Shown here piece by piece: positions 22,325 to 36,300 of a stretch of 64,000 nt of DNA (positions are counted from its first letter, which is position 1; every line of letters starts with the position of its first letter). The stretch is from Prinia subflava (lineage: Eukaryota > Chordata > Aves > Passeriformes > Cisticolidae). The DNA lies in contig NC_086248.1 of NCBI RefSeq assembly GCF_021018805.1, forward strand, positions 25,614,922 to 25,678,921, given 5' to 3'. The position numbers and the translations under genes were made by a program. The notes under the pieces are model-generated. The model had not been told where the DNA came from. It worked only from the letters and a program-made list of their open reading frames with translations, and searched no databases.

Positions 22325-23421
22325 TCAGAAAATTACAAAACCCTGAACTTTGGAAGGTTGGATCTCAAGATTGTCTAGTCCAACAGGCAGTTTCCAAGAA
22401 CAAGTCTGGTTTTGAATATTGCCAAGTACAGAGACCCCCACAGCCTCTCTAAGCAAGCTATTACATTGCTTGACCATCTCCATAGTGAAAGAAGTGTGTT
22501 TTATTTAAGTGGAATTGCCTGTGTGTCAGGGTGCACTTACAGCCTCTACTGGTCCTGACCTGCTCACCTGTAAGCTTCATCCACACCCCTGCCCATGGGC
22601 CCAGGAGCCCTGTTTCAGCCTGGCCTTCTTTCCCTGCCTCAGTGACACCACTGGAGAGCCAGTCTCCAGCTGTGTGCCAGCTGTGCTTGTTTAGGGCCAA
22701 GTCACCATGGACTTGCCTGACAGTCACTGAGCTGTGTCTGACACCGTTCATCCTCACTAGACCTGACTGTGTTCTGTGGATTGAGTCCATGGCTTGCCCT
22801 CAGATCTGTCTCTGCTACAAAGTAATATGATGATTTGGAGTCCTGACTGAACCTGGGCACCACTCTGAGTCTACCTTGCAGGGACACGGTGGCACTGGGC
22901 TCTGGGTGGCAGGGCCCTGCCCTCCTGGCCACGGCATTGGCTTTCATTACTGGCCTCAAGACAGCCCAACACTGTATTTTCACTGGCAGCTCAGACCTTG
23001 TGCCTCTGGCCAAAATTTATGCCTTTTTAACCTCTCTTTCTCAGGTATTTATAAACATTGATAAGATCTCTCTAGGTCTTGTCTCCAGGCTGAACAGTTC
23101 CCATCCACTCAGCTTCCCTTCCTGTGTGTGTCAATGCTTCTGCCCCTTAATCACCTCCATGGCCTTTGCTGGACTCACTCCAGTATGTTCATTTCTCTTG
23201 CACTGTGGAGCCCAGACCTGGCCTCAGTATTCCAGGTGTGTGTCAGCAGTGCAGAGCAGAGGATCACCTTCCCTGACCTCTCAGCAGTGCTCTGTCTAAT
23301 GCAGCCCAGGATGCCACTGGCATTCTTTGCTGTGAGGGCTCATTGTTGCTTCATGGTCCACGTGGTGTTCACCAAGATCCCCAGGTCCTTTTCCCAAGAA
23401 AGTTCAGACAGTTGACCCCAG
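22325..23421 (-). mobile_element. Interrupted or highly diverged CR1 LINE, minus orientation
   Basis: Plus-strand reading begins with a worn CR1 3' end (GGAAGGTTGGATCTCAAGAT, TCTAGTCCAAC), then GAAGTGTGTTTTATTTAAGTGG, which is CR1 3' UTR. Clear CR1 resumes at about 23026 (TCAGGTATTTATAAACATTG, CAGGCTGAACAG, GCTGGACTCACTCCAGTATG, TCCAGGTGTG, ATGCAGCCCAGGATGCCACT). It ends near CAGACAGTTGACCCCAG. Between about 22560 and 23025 only a short CR1-like piece (CTGGGCACCACT, about 22853-22864) is recognised, so foreign sequence probably split the copy in two places. Open frames across it are not genes. Confidence 0.8.
22560..22850. other. Unidentified G/C-richer insert within the CR1
   Basis: About 290 bp that do not fit the CR1 around them: the CR1 phrase near TGGTCCTGACC (22550-22560) would continue at CTGGGCACCACT (22853). 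A second unmatched block occupies about 22878-23025. I recognise no family. Confidence 0.45.
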
Positions 23422-26400
23422 TTGTCCTAGTCTCACACAAAATGGGAGACTGACTTAAAATGTCATTGCTGTTATCTTCAGCAGCAAATTCTGATTTCAG
23501 CTAAGCCACTGCAAAATTCTCCATCAATGATTTGTGTTGTTCAGCCACATAAGGGTGGAAAACCTCATACAGATTTACAGAGTTGATGTACAGGCCCTGT
23601 GAACAGGAGGTAAGAGAATACAGCTGGAAGAGGAGGGAAGTCAGGTTTAAAAGTGGGACTTGACATTCAATTTGTAGACATTTTGCCTTGGTGCTCAATT
23701 AACTGATTAGTCATCTGCATAGAAATGAATTAATGAATGCCCAGGTAAGTTGGAAGACCATCAGAAGATACAGCAGTAAGTAGTATATAACACACTCATA
23801 TTGTTTCTTTAGATATTTATGCCCTCAGATTTAATATATTTACTGTATTTACTATATGGCACATTCAAATATCCAGTTTGTGTTAAAGCTATAAATGTCA
23901 ATCAGAAGACTGATGTACTAAAGGAATCTTTCTTGATAACAGTTTTGAATTACCTTTCTTGAGTAGGGATGCAAAGAACAAATTAAATTTCAATTCAATC
24001 TCTAAAAAAACCACTCTCACTTGATACCATGTCTATTGAGCGAGTGCTCAGCTCAGTGGGCAGCCCATTCAGAGACTTTGGCCTCAAGCAGCTAATTTTC
24101 TTCTTTTTTGCTTGAAAACAAACAAAAAAAATTTAACAGCTGATATTCAACCACCAATTCATTTTAACTTATTTATATATATTTGCTTTTCTTAAATATT
24201 TAATGATTTTCACATGATATGAACACAGCTAGCAAGCTTCTCTAAGCACATATAGGTTTAAAAAGGAAAAAAACCCAAAATGCAAACCAGAAGTATACTA
24301 AAAGAAGACAATGCCAAAAGTTTCCTACAAAGCTTTTGTTAAAACACACAATTCATAAATTAGAAAATTCCAGGCTGTCTTAAATTCAATCTCAGTAGAA
24401 TTTTAGGTCTGAGTTGTGCCTAGGCTCAGTTTAATTACAATAAAATTCTACTTCAGCAGTCAGTTTCAGAAACATTATTCGCCAAAGAAGGAGCATAATC
24501 TTTCTTTTGTGACATGAACCATTTACTAATAAATATAAAGCTTTACAACAGGTAGCAAAGGAGTCATTACAAATATGTGACCACGAAGGTATGGGCTCAT
24601 TAAATGCAAGAGGGAGCAAAATGCTAAAATAAAAAATACAGTCTGGTCACTTCCTCAGCCTTGGAATTGTGTCCTTTTCTCATCAAGCACACCAGATCAA
24701 TAACTAGAAGCTTTTATTCAATTTATGATATGTAGTTATTGTGCAGTGGTTATTTTCAAAATGTGCACTTTTTTGTTTTTATTGAAGTTCAATTCATGGT
24801 TGCAACCCCATGTATACTTTAGAAATTTATTTATCTGCTGCATTGTTACCTATGTACAGCTTGTTTACTCATCAAACTGAGCCATTACCATATATTTCTA
24901 ATCCCTACTTGGTACACTACAGCTTAATAATAGCATTAATTTTCTGTTAAATATATACTACAAAAACCCTAAAGGAAAGGTACTGAGTATTAACTGATGG
25001 AAGAAGGAATTAGACGTGAAGCAATTTCTGTGAAGTAATGTTGCATCCAACAAACTTGTATTTAAGACATGGTTGGAAGATGATAATCAGCATTGCTCCT
25101 GCAGAATTCTTATAACTTGTAGGTATTACTTGCTCAAGATCCTAGACCAACTTTGAGAAGTAAAAATGCAAACAACAACGCAAACTAACGTATCTTCTAC
25201 CACTGACATGACTGAAATATCTTCTCCCTTCCTTTCAACACAGTAGATATGCTTAGTAGAAAAGAGACAGCAATTTCTGATTTATATAGTTGACTCATAA
25301 GGAATGAAGGAATTTGCAGTTGATAGTGGTGCCACTGATTTGGGCAAATTGGATGCACAGGCTAATTTCCTCATTAACTGACTCAGCCAAATCTAAGGCT
25401 CATGAGAGAAGATTGATCTAAATACCTCTTGAAGTGTAAATGAATTTTTGGTGAAGCTACTGACATTAAGATACTATTATAGTTAGGAATTAGTCAGACT
25501 ACATCACTGCTTTGTTGGATTAAGGCAGATAGAAATGCTACAGTATTCAAAATATGCTGGAATCTTAATTTGTCAAATATTTGTCACACCCCTGTGTCTG
25601 ATTAGCATATGCAAGGAATGTATGGCAATGATATATTCATTTATCCAGCCATCTCTGAAAAAAAAAAATACGATTTACTGTATTTTCTTCATAGTGACAA
25701 TTGCAAGGACTGTAGGACTATGATAGGTAAAAACAGAGAAAAGAAAATCAGGACATTTTTCCACTACAGATCACTGGCCTGAAAGATTTTGACAACATAG
25801 TAAGGAACATTTAGATTAAAATAAAGAGAAATAAATTAAATGCTATTATCAAGATTGAGGAAGGCTGCTTGAAAATACACAGCCCTATGATTCGAAATTC
25901 AGAAGACATGGATGAAAGTAGGGCTGCAGTATTTGTGACAGTCATAGCTGTTTGTGTATCTTTGCAGCTTTTCTCTAGATCTTAGGAATGAAAACCCATT
26001 ACCAGTCAATGCCAAACTGAGCAGCACACATGTATAGATCAGGAACAGGTAATCCCACACAGACATGGCTATTGTCAGGACCACAAACACAAGTTTGTGC
26101 AACAGATTTCCTCTACAGACTGTAATTTGGTATCAAATTATGATGGAAATTGATGGGAAAAAAAAAAAGGTTTGTTGTGAACAGCAATGCTGACCTTTTT
26201 TTGAGACTTCCTAGAAGAGGTGGCACCACAGTCCTTACACTGGAGTACCCTACCAAAACTGTTCAAGAGTCATTACAGAATATTGTGGGCAAAAGCTTAT
26301 TCATAATAACTAAACAAAGTATGGAACAGGAGGAGGAAATTGTAAGGTCACTTTTTTCTTGTAAGGTGATTTTTCCTTTATTTGGATTGTAGATTCTTCT

Positions 26401-29338
26401 TCAAATCTTTTGATTCTATCACTGCTTTTTACCTGCTTGATAATTTTGACATTTACACAATGACAGTCACGTTACAATGTTCTTTTACACACAACATATA
26501 TTCTAGAATTTCTTTATTTCTTATAAACCAATAGGACTTACGAATAGAAAGATTTGGCAACACTTAGACTTCAGCAGTCAGTCTATTCATTTTTCTAGTA
26601 TGTAAGGTCAATACACTGACATTACAATTTTTTTTAAAATAATGATCAGGGCAATCTTCTGTGTCTGCCATCTATCTCCAGCCCCTCAGGAGGCTATGAC
26701 CCATCTCTCTAGGCTCTTCTGTGTGCAGTACAACCTACCAGAATCATGGATTAGAGGAGGAGGTCTGTTATTTGCCTCCAGATACCACATTTTAAAATGC
26801 CATGAGTTATTTTTCTGATGGATTTGATGGTTTAATATCACTGCAGGGTTTTTTTTCTACAATAGTTTCAAGACTACTTTATGCCATATTTCTAATTTAT
26901 GACGACTTAAAAGCAAAAAAGAAACACGGTTAGTTTTCATAGGCAAATAAGGCATCTGAATTTTCAGAGGAAATTGTAAGCTACTACTCACCCAGATGCC
27001 AGTTCAGTTCCCTGATCTTAAATTTTCTTTCCAAGTCAGATTTCCTGAGAAAGGAAGAGCAACCTCCCCAGACTCTGGTAGAGTCAAGAGATGACTCAGA
27101 TACTGTACAGAACTTGCATAGTGGCAAAACAGATTTTCTCACTACTTTGAAAGCTGAGTTCTCTGTTTAGGACCGTAAGTTCATTAGATAGTGCCAAGGA
27201 TGCAGAACCTACACCTACTCTGAACTGTAGAAAGTCTTCTAATTAAGCAAAGGTTGTTTATAAAACAGTTATCCCTGTGTTTTTCTATGAGCTGGATTTT
27301 TTTTAATGTCATATATGACCATATTAGCATAAATTTTCTCAAATACTGCACATCCTATGTAATTCTTCTGATTATTTCTGTCAACTTACCAACCTCAGGT
27401 GTGTGATATAGACATCTGAATATCCTCTTAGGGAATAGGGCTGGAGTTTGTACTTCTCAGCACATCCTTTGATTCTATTCAACTTTCTTTTTTTTTTTTT
27501 CCATTTATCTTAGATGTGTAGAAAGATGTGTTGCAGCTGAATGAGGCACAGACTATCCTAACTCTCTGGATACTCTTTGCCAAAACGGTAGGTAACAATA
27601 ATGAAAGAAGAAGCTTCCAGAGGCAAATCTTACAAGGGAATCTTTCTATTGATTTCATCAGCCAATGAACAGTCACACACCTATAATGTAGGATTTTTGT
27701 GCATATTTCTATTACAACTTGCACCCAGTCCTTGTAAAATTTTAATTGTAATTTCATTTCCCTCTCCAGGGCTTTTATGAGAATTTCCTAGTAGAAATAC
27801 TTCTGTGATGTTTCGTATCACTGGAGTAATTTCTCAAGGAACATTTATTATATGGGAGCTATAGCAACTAGGCATTTATGAGACTTGCATATGACTCAGA
27901 GCTTGAAAGTACAGTTTTGTCCTTGTTACATCCTAAGAAAAATTGATGAACTTGTAGCATTGCTTTCTCTAAATGTATGTTCTTGTATATTTTACATACA
28001 GTACGAGAGAAATATTTAGACTAATACCAAAAATAGTGTAATGACATAAAATTCTGGCAGAATTCAGTTTTATAAAATGGAAGTGTTATCCATTAAGACA
28101 TTGCTAATATTTTGAAAATTTCAGATAATTTAGAATGGATTCTTCACTCTGCTTTACTGAAGACTGGAGCTGGAATTTTTAAAAGGGAAAACCAAAAAAT
28201 CCAGGTCACACTCAGCACCACTTCATGTGGCAGTGCTCCAAAGAGGTGTTGTACATTTGTGGAGGTAAGAAATCAAAACCCACAAATATCTGGCGAATGT
28301 TTTGCAATCCTTATGGGTAGGCAGCAGTAAAAGAGGTGTGATAAATCAATAGAACAAATTGTCAGGCTGGTAATATGGCTTGCACTGTGCTGCTTCTCAT
28401 TAGATGCAGCAGCAATTGCAGAAAAGCTATTATAGCATTCAGCACTGTTAATGAGATGTACTACCACAATTAGTCTGCTGACAGAGTATACAGTCTGTAA
28501 CTGGGTTACCCTAAAACATTTTCACATGTAAGAGAATTTAGCGAAGACAAATCTCTGATAGCTACCAAACCTTGAAAAGGTTCCTAAAATATTTGTTGTA
28601 GTCTGATATAAACATCACCTTTGAAATCTGGCTCTGCTTCAGATAAAGCTGATCAGTAGTAAGATCCAAAGCCAGGGTTTTATTGATATTTAAGCCAATG
28701 CATTTGATAAGGCCCTTGATTAGCTCCCCGAAACTCACTGTCAAATTCAAGTGTTGGCTGGACAAAGTGCCAGTTTCTAAATATTTTTCTGGAAAACCAG
28801 AATGGAGTTTATTTGGCACATCATGGTTTAGACAGGTCTGCATCTCACAGCAGTTCCTAATTTGAAGACTATAATCTATAAACTGGCTACAGAAAAAGGG
28901 ACATATATGGGACAGAAAAAGGTTGATATTTCAGTTTTCTTTTTATATGGAATATGCTTAAGGAAAAGTCAGGACAATTAATTTAATGATATTCATAGGG
29001 CTTATCTTAGTGTACCTGCACTTTTAAAACATTTTGATTTAAAAATAGTTTCCTACTTGTTTCAACCACTGTTGAAATGTTTGGACTCTGATCTCTAGGT
29101 GTGAGGTTAAAATCTGGTACAGCTTTTTGTGGTATTTCTCCATGCAGACATTCAGATGTCTCTGTCCATATCTGAAGATTTCCAGCTGATTTATTTTTTT
29201 CTTTTAAACACAGAAATCAATGATTTTTGAAATTTATCTTGATTTATTTTCCATTCTGTGTTTTATTTTTTGATAGTCATTGCAGTAACATACCATGCTA
29301 TACAATATTCTTATTCTGTTCTCCTATTTTTGCTGAAA
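23422..29338. other. Unannotated intronic sequence
   Basis: Nearly 6 kb, AT-rich, no repeat or exon recognised. Homopolymer runs occur at 26159-26168 (A) and 27488-27500 (T). No open frame exceeds 93 codons. Confidence 0.5.
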
Positions 29339-29343
29339 ACATC

Positions 29344-29874
29344 TGGGCCCCAAGGGCTCCTCCAGTCCAGACTCCATGTTCAACCCCCAGGGGCCACTGG
29401 CACCTGTCCCAGCACTGCTGGGTCCCCTGGACTCCAACTCCCCACAGCCCTGCCCTGCCCTGGGCCCTGCTGAGCTGGGCTCACCCGTGGGACTGTGTTC
29501 CAGCCTTGGGAGACAGGCAATGCCCAAGGGCTGGGCTGCCCCTCTGTGCCCTGGCTTCCCTGCTGCTGGCTGGGGATAGGATGGATCCTGTCTCCAGGCC
29601 ACCCCAGGGCATGTGCTGCTGCTGGCCCCTCCCCTACTCACTGGGAGAAAGCATACTCTAGTGTTCTACAGTCATTATAAATATGCCACCCTCTTTCTTT
29701 CTCAATAAAAGCAATATTAGCTTTTAAAAATGCAAGAATAACTCCATCTCCTTCATTCAGCTCTTCAAGATGTTCATGCCTACCCTATGGATGTGTCGGT
29801 GCCTTCCCACATAACTGCACTGGCAGATAAATGTATCCATAGCTCCATGACAGCTTCCAGGCAGATAAACCCCA
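29344..29874 (+). mobile_element. Probable solo LTR of an endogenous retrovirus
   Basis: A 531-bp block starts abruptly with GC-rich TGGGCCCC and ends AAACCCCA, giving TGGG/CCCA terminal inverted repeats. It is flanked by 5-bp repeats ACATC (29339-29343 and 29875-29879). It has a TATA-type box TATAAAT (29676-29682) and a polyadenylation signal AATAAA (29704-29709), the arrangement expected of U3-R-U5. No internal retroviral sequence follows. I do not recognise the family. The ends rest on a 5-bp match, so the boundaries are less secure than the general LTR call. Confidence 0.55.
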
Positions 29875-29879
29875 ACATC

Positions 29880-30330
29880 TACATCAGTGTTAATTTTCAC
29901 AGCTGAGACTCTCACATCCTCTGCCTCCTCTCCTTCTGTCCCTTGAGCTCACCCAGTCTCAGTGTCAGCCCTCCTTGGCCAAGGGTCTCTGGCTCAGCTT
30001 CCAACTCCCCTTATGGAGATGCTCCTGCTCCTCCCTGTCCTGCCTTCCTTTGCCAGCCACTGCTCCTTGTTTATGGGCGTTTCAGGAGACCTGCCAGGAT
30101 CATGCCACTTCTGTGCCCATGCATCTTCACCACTTACTCCATTCTGCTGATCTGCTCCAGCCCTGGCTGCCTTGGCAGCTGTTTTCTCACCACATTTTCC
30201 TACCCTTGCTCCTAAACAAAACCACACTGTCCACACAGCTTTTTCCTTGAGCCACCCCTGCACTGCACTTGGAACACTGCAGAGCATTCTTCACTCATTT
30301 TATTCAATCCAAGCTGAAGAGTCTGAAAAA
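29880..30330. other. G/C-richer block of unknown origin next to the LTR
   Basis: Pyrimidine-rich, G/C-richer sequence (about 29900-30290) in an otherwise AT-rich intron. Several frames stay open for 60-97 codons on both strands, which reflects composition rather than coding. It could be a further piece of the same or another retroelement. Confidence 0.4.
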
Positions 30331-33300
30331 TCAAATACTTCTTCTCAATGCAAGTTTTAATATGTTTTAGGAGAAAATGTAATATAAGTGAACACTACAA
30401 CCCTTCCCCCAAAACCCAGCAAAACAAAACTACACATATGCACCCACACAGAATAAAAACCCAATAAACTTTAGCTACCCCAGAGAAAAATGCAGCAAAG
30501 TCCTTCTACCCTGTTCTGTTGCCTCAACAGGAATTAAAAAATGTTAAATTACCTGCTGACTTCCTCTGTTTCCTTAAATACAATTTTGATATTTGAAGCA
30601 TGAGATTGCTCAACGTGTATAAACAGCTTGTAGGTCACAGGAATAGGAAATTATGATTTATCCGTGATACATTTCTGGTTTACAAGATGTTTTGAAGGAA
30701 TCTTTCAAATAGAAGGAAAGGACTCAGTAAAAAGCTTGATCCCTTTTCTGAACAAAGAAACTACATAGGGATGTAGGGATGGCAAAGAAATACCAGGATT
30801 CTTTTAGATAAATGGTGAACATCACAAGAAATAAATAAAATGGACTAGTCTGCTTTTAATATGTTTAGCTTGATTTTTTTTTCCTCAGGCAGCTTCCCCT
30901 TTAAAAAAGAAAAGGCAGCTAGGGTCAATTACTAACTGGGGTCAAATATTACCTATAATTTGTAAGCAAAAACAAATTCAAGACATGGTTTTGTACACAA
31001 GGCTACGAAATCTCACTCTAACCTTTACAAGGATTTACAACTCATTGGTGCACAGTAAGTACAGCCTTCTCCTAATGAAGCTGAGTCTTTATATTTTTAA
31101 CACTCATTTGGAAAACCAATTAACTCTGACTCTATTGAACAACTTGAACAGGAAATAAATCAAATGCTAAAACATTGGTGAAGAGCCAGACTTTCTGTAA
31201 TTAGAGTACTGATGTGCCCAAGGCTGACCAAGTGGTGTGCAGCATTATAGAGTGACAACTTCAACAATCCAAAGCAATTAAAATTGTACACTCCCCTTGC
31301 TACACATGCTAGTATCTAGCAAAACCACTGTATGATATTTACTCTTCAAATTTGGGTTCAAGTTCTTTATGATTTGTAAGAAGCTTAATATTCCTTATTC
31401 AATCTAGAAAACTAAAACAGTTGAAAGGTTTAACATTATATTCAATATGAATATCCTGCAGGAAATGTACAGTCTGTTAGGTGGGAGACAGCATACATTT
31501 CCTAGACAACATTAACAGGTTCACTGACCACATGCAATGCTTTCAAAGAAATTGGAATTTATTGTGGCAAGCCTTAAAATTTTAAAAACACTTTGCTCTT
31601 CTGCATTACTTGAGTGTACACAGAAAAAGTTTACTAAATCTCAGGAATAAAAAACAGTTGTTCAGTATTTCACCAAATGTTTAGTATTACCTATAAACTT
31701 TGATTATTTGGACTTTTCCTGTCTATAAAGAAAAGCAGATGTGGGAATAAACTAAAACATACTCTTCTCATGACTTTCTGTCCCTATTGACTGTCAGGGA
31801 TTCTGATTTGGCTTAGTTGGTGGTCTGAGTTATTCACCTGTCCCTGCAGCATAGACAAAGACAACCCCAAAACACCAAGATAGATGTCTATAATGATGAG
31901 GTTGACATAAAATCTTTATATAATCCTTAATAACCTAAACATGAAGCAAAGTATGTAATATATATTTACTACATTCAGTACAGTTTCTTGGTGTGAACGT
32001 ATTTCATCTTGAACACCAGATACAAATCTTAAAGATAATACAGGTGTTAATAAATTCTTAGTAAAAAACCACATGACCTGCAAGTTGCATTCTAGAGAAA
32101 CATCTCAGAGTGACAGTACAGTGCTTCCACAAACTATTTAAAGCACTGGAGTTAAAACCAGAGAGATAAATTTCTCTAAGTGGCTGAAAATTTCCCTAGA
32201 TACCTTCCAAAATTCATGCTCAGGCTTGCAGTGACTACTATGATTAAATATAAATGTGAGTAATCTGTGGGTCCATACTAGGTATGTGAGTACCTGGTAG
32301 CAAAAAGCTCCCTCTCAAGGGCCATTACCATGCTGGTGTACTTGGACCGTGAAGTGCCCAGAGAGCCTGGACCAGTTTCTGGGTTCCAAGCAGTTGTTGA
32401 GTTGCCAAGGGAAAGAGTAAAATTCTCTGTCAGCCTTAGCAACAAACTGTGGAAATGGAGGCCTAATCCTTGGCCCTGAACTGCAGTTGGATGAAACACT
32501 TCTTCAAAAAGTGGTTGCAAGCACTTTTGATAAATTTATCAAGCTGGGGATGGTACCATGTGCAGGAAGATAATAAACAGAACACTCAACAGTAAAGAAA
32601 TTCATTTAGAAGCCCATTTGATGCAATCTCAGTAGGTTTCAGAGAGCACTGCAAATGAAAATGTAACTAAAGTTTTGCAAAAGAGTAAGAGAAGAGTAAA
32701 CATTACCCAAGCTTACAACAGATATACTAAACTGCAGTAGTAAAGACCTAGAGTAGGAAAACTAAGATGTCCTTTCCACTGCTTCAGTGAATTGGACAGG
32801 AATTCAGGTATAGGCAACCACAAGCACCAATTACACGATTCACATTCTCTGTAGTTTCTGTGTCCTTACTAGTACTATACGCCTACCAAATCTTCTATTT
32901 GTTTATTTTTTATAGACCTGGTGTAATTCAGAGCAGCTTTGATAGTCTTAGCTTTGGTTACTTGAAAATGAATGAACAAGCTGCTTATATCCTCCCTTAA
33001 GGATGAAGAGGCCAAATGGTCTAGGGACATTTGCTGAGAAAATTTCAGCTGGTAGTTCCCTTAGCACTTGAACAAACCAAGGTATCAGATTATTTTTTAG
33101 AGCCTGCTACAATGCTTACCAGGGTAAATATATGGGTAAATGCCAGTGAAGGCACTGGTAGATACTTAAGATACAGAATAAAAAAGAGTAAAAAGACCTT
33201 TCAGTACATGATTAGATCTACTCTGTCTTACAGCCAGATGTCCCTCATACAAATAAATCTCACTGAACTCCTAAAAAGAGACCCCCTTCTGACCACAAAT

Positions 33301-36300
33301 CACGCAAATGTATTCAAACCTGAAAATACTTTATCAGTCATTAGTGACTAGAAGACAAAACCAGGTTTCAGGAGCTTTAAGCGCTGCAAATATTTATACT
33401 AGGAACTATTTATAAGAGGTAAGAAACTTGCCTAGCAGAATAAGATTTTATTCTGAGAAGACTGGACAAATATGGATAAATAAGATAGAAGAAACTAGAA
33501 GTATATGCAAAAAGCTTTTTTGAAGTATAAAGCACTTCAGCTTTTTCTTCCATTTTTTCAGTAATTTACTGAAACAATCAAGGAACCTAAGAAGCAAGAC
33601 TTGATTGCACTTTTCACAGGCTGTAGCTGAACATTATATACATACATAAATGATACAGCTGTTTTGCCTATGGGCAGCAGAGTTTTCTCCATGTTTTCTA
33701 CATGCTAACTGATTATTATACAGAGATGTAATATTTTTGGTATTTCATTTTAATGAAATTTTGCTTTGCTAAGAGACCATAGACATGTATAGACAGTTTA
33801 GCTTATTTTGAATTCACTGTGTTCAGAAACCTTCCCTAAGTTTTGAGTATTACTTCCTTTCTTAATATTCAAAGTCTCCTTTTTCTGATAGCTCACCCTC
33901 CAAAAAGATCAACTGTCTGCAAATAAATAAAGATGTTAATCATAATAATTTTGCTAACATAACCACTGTTGGAAATAATACTGATTATTTCACAGACATT
34001 TTGTATGTGATATTCATACTTGTTTACTATTTGATTAGAAAGTTCTGTGGCAGACTAAACTCGGGTGTTATTTTCTTAAGCAGCAACTATATAATCTGTG
34101 AGAATTTTATGTGCTTCATGCTTAAGTTTAAGACAAATTTAACATTTATCCTTTCAGCTGCATTTTTTTCATGTACTGAAATAATAAACCCCCCTAAATA
34201 TTCTGTGTCTCATTTTCATCCTTCAATGCAGTATCTGCTCTGAGAGAGCAAAAATAATTATAAGGTTTTTTATTATTTGGTAGCTCATCTATAGTAACAA
34301 CTTGAATTACTGCCTGAACACTACTAGGCAAAAAGCGAAACACTAACTTATTTTGTATGCCCTTGCACTCCCAGTTTATGGAGGAAATCACTAACACTAT
34401 TTTTTTTTAGACTATGACTCATTGTAACTTTAGTTAAAATCTTTGTCCACTGAAAGACATTTTAGTTCCTCTAGACTTACTTTTTTACTTCTTGTTCTTG
34501 GTTATTGAAATTCATTAGTTTTGACAAAGGCACAGAATATTTCCTCTTAGCTTTAGGTATGTGACTGGAATGCTTAGTTTGAAGCACTGTTTTACATACC
34601 TTGTACTCTTCACTGAGAAAAAATGGAATTTTCACAGATAATTTGGCCCATGTAAGATTTGATTTGCTTTTCTGTGGAGTTGCTATGGAAACACATCTAT
34701 TCATCTAAATATGGGTTCAGAAATGTTAAAAAAAAAAAAAACTTCACAAGAATAATTACCAAATATCACTATTAAAATAGGAAAAGGCAACAAGAAGTCA
34801 CAGGACTTTATCCTTTGTCCAGTAATATTCAGCATTTTATTTAATTACTTGGGTGGAGTTATTAAATATACAATTGCACAGATGACTTCAAGATGGAATG
34901 GTAATGCAAATATGTTGAAAATTCAAATTTATAACTTGAAAGTCATCTTGATATATTGGACATAATGTTTAAAATTTGTTGGCTAAAGCATACTTTTGGA
35001 CTTCAGGTTTCTGTAATAATATCTTCTTAAGCAAAAGATTACATGCAGTATCTGGCACCTTAAGTCTTTAGGCTTCACTCCTCTCAGAAATCTTTTCTCA
35101 GAATTACTATTTTCGCCTTTTCTCCTATTTTACTTGTATGCACTATTTTACTGCTGATTTCAAGAAAAGATGCAGAAAATGGCTGTAATGGCAGATGTAG
35201 GAATACCACCACAAATAATATGACTTGGAGGAAAAAAGGGAGGAAAAGGAGTAAAAAACAGAAGCACCTGAGAAGTACTCTCATGAAAGATGCAATATAA
35301 AACATAATGCCCTTAAAAGTAAAGATGAGAATTTTCCAATTAATATGAAAGTATACAGAGAAGAGGAAAGGAGTGAAGCAGTGGGATGATATTGTTGAAG
35401 ATGCTAGAATATTTATTAAAAGGATTAGCACAGCAAATCCAATTTTAACTTCTACCATATTGCTGAATGAATTAAACTCATGTAGCAAAATACATTATCC
35501 AGAATGTCTGATGCAAAAAATTATTATTTCAATTCACATTTCATATACTAGCATGGAAAGCTGATGTATAAAGTATAATTTATGAATCAATGTTTTAAAT
35601 TATGTTTTATAATTTTTCTTTGTATATGGGAAATGACTAGAACTTCTATTAGAGTTTGCATCTCTTCACAATGGAACTAAAAATATACATTAAAAATAAC
35701 CCTTTTTACTCTTTTACAAAAAAATGTAGATACATTTGAAATTATAACCAAAATGTGGGAAAGATAGAGAAATCTAAGCTGAAGCAATTTCAACACATTT
35801 TTATGATGTGGTTTGATTTCACAAAAAATGTCCTTAAGACACTAAAGAAGAAATGGAGCAAATAAAATTCAAAAGATGAGGTAGGTAAAAAAAATCAAAG
35901 AAGGGGAAGTATAAAAAAGTATCAGTAGAAAAGACAAGGAAAAAAGAACAAATGGTATCATTAATAATTACATCTTTTAGAACTTTAGATTCATATTTGA
36001 GATAACTGGAATAGCTCAAACTTTACGACATACAGTGCAACAGAACTTAGAGCATGACCTTCATCCTAATGAAGAGAATGACATTAAGAAGAAGGGTTTT
36101 TTTCTTTAATATGAAACCAGAAGTCGAAGAATAGACAATATTTACTCTCCATGAGGGCCATAAGGCAATAGGTCAATGGATCAAGGGAAATAAATGAAGC
36201 TGCACCACTTAGTGGTATTTTAAAGAGCTAATCAGACACAGCACTTGATCTCCTGAAGTAGACTGTAATTTTATCTGAACAGGATGATCTAGAGCAAATC

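Noticed and set aside
22531..23299. Open frames of 95-136 codons on both strands
   Set aside because: They fall in the CR1 and its G/C-rich insert, overlap one another and show no protein family.
32278..32520. 80-codon minus-strand frame in a slightly G/C-richer patch, considered as an upstream KHDRBS2 exon
   Set aside because: The product lacks KH-domain, RG-rich or proline-rich features expected upstream of the tail exon.
35084..35488. 134-codon minus-strand frame with a very hydrophobic product resembling a membrane protein
   Set aside because: The hydrophobicity comes from the polypyrimidine bias of that strand (codons TTT, CTT, TTC). There is no homology and no gene context.
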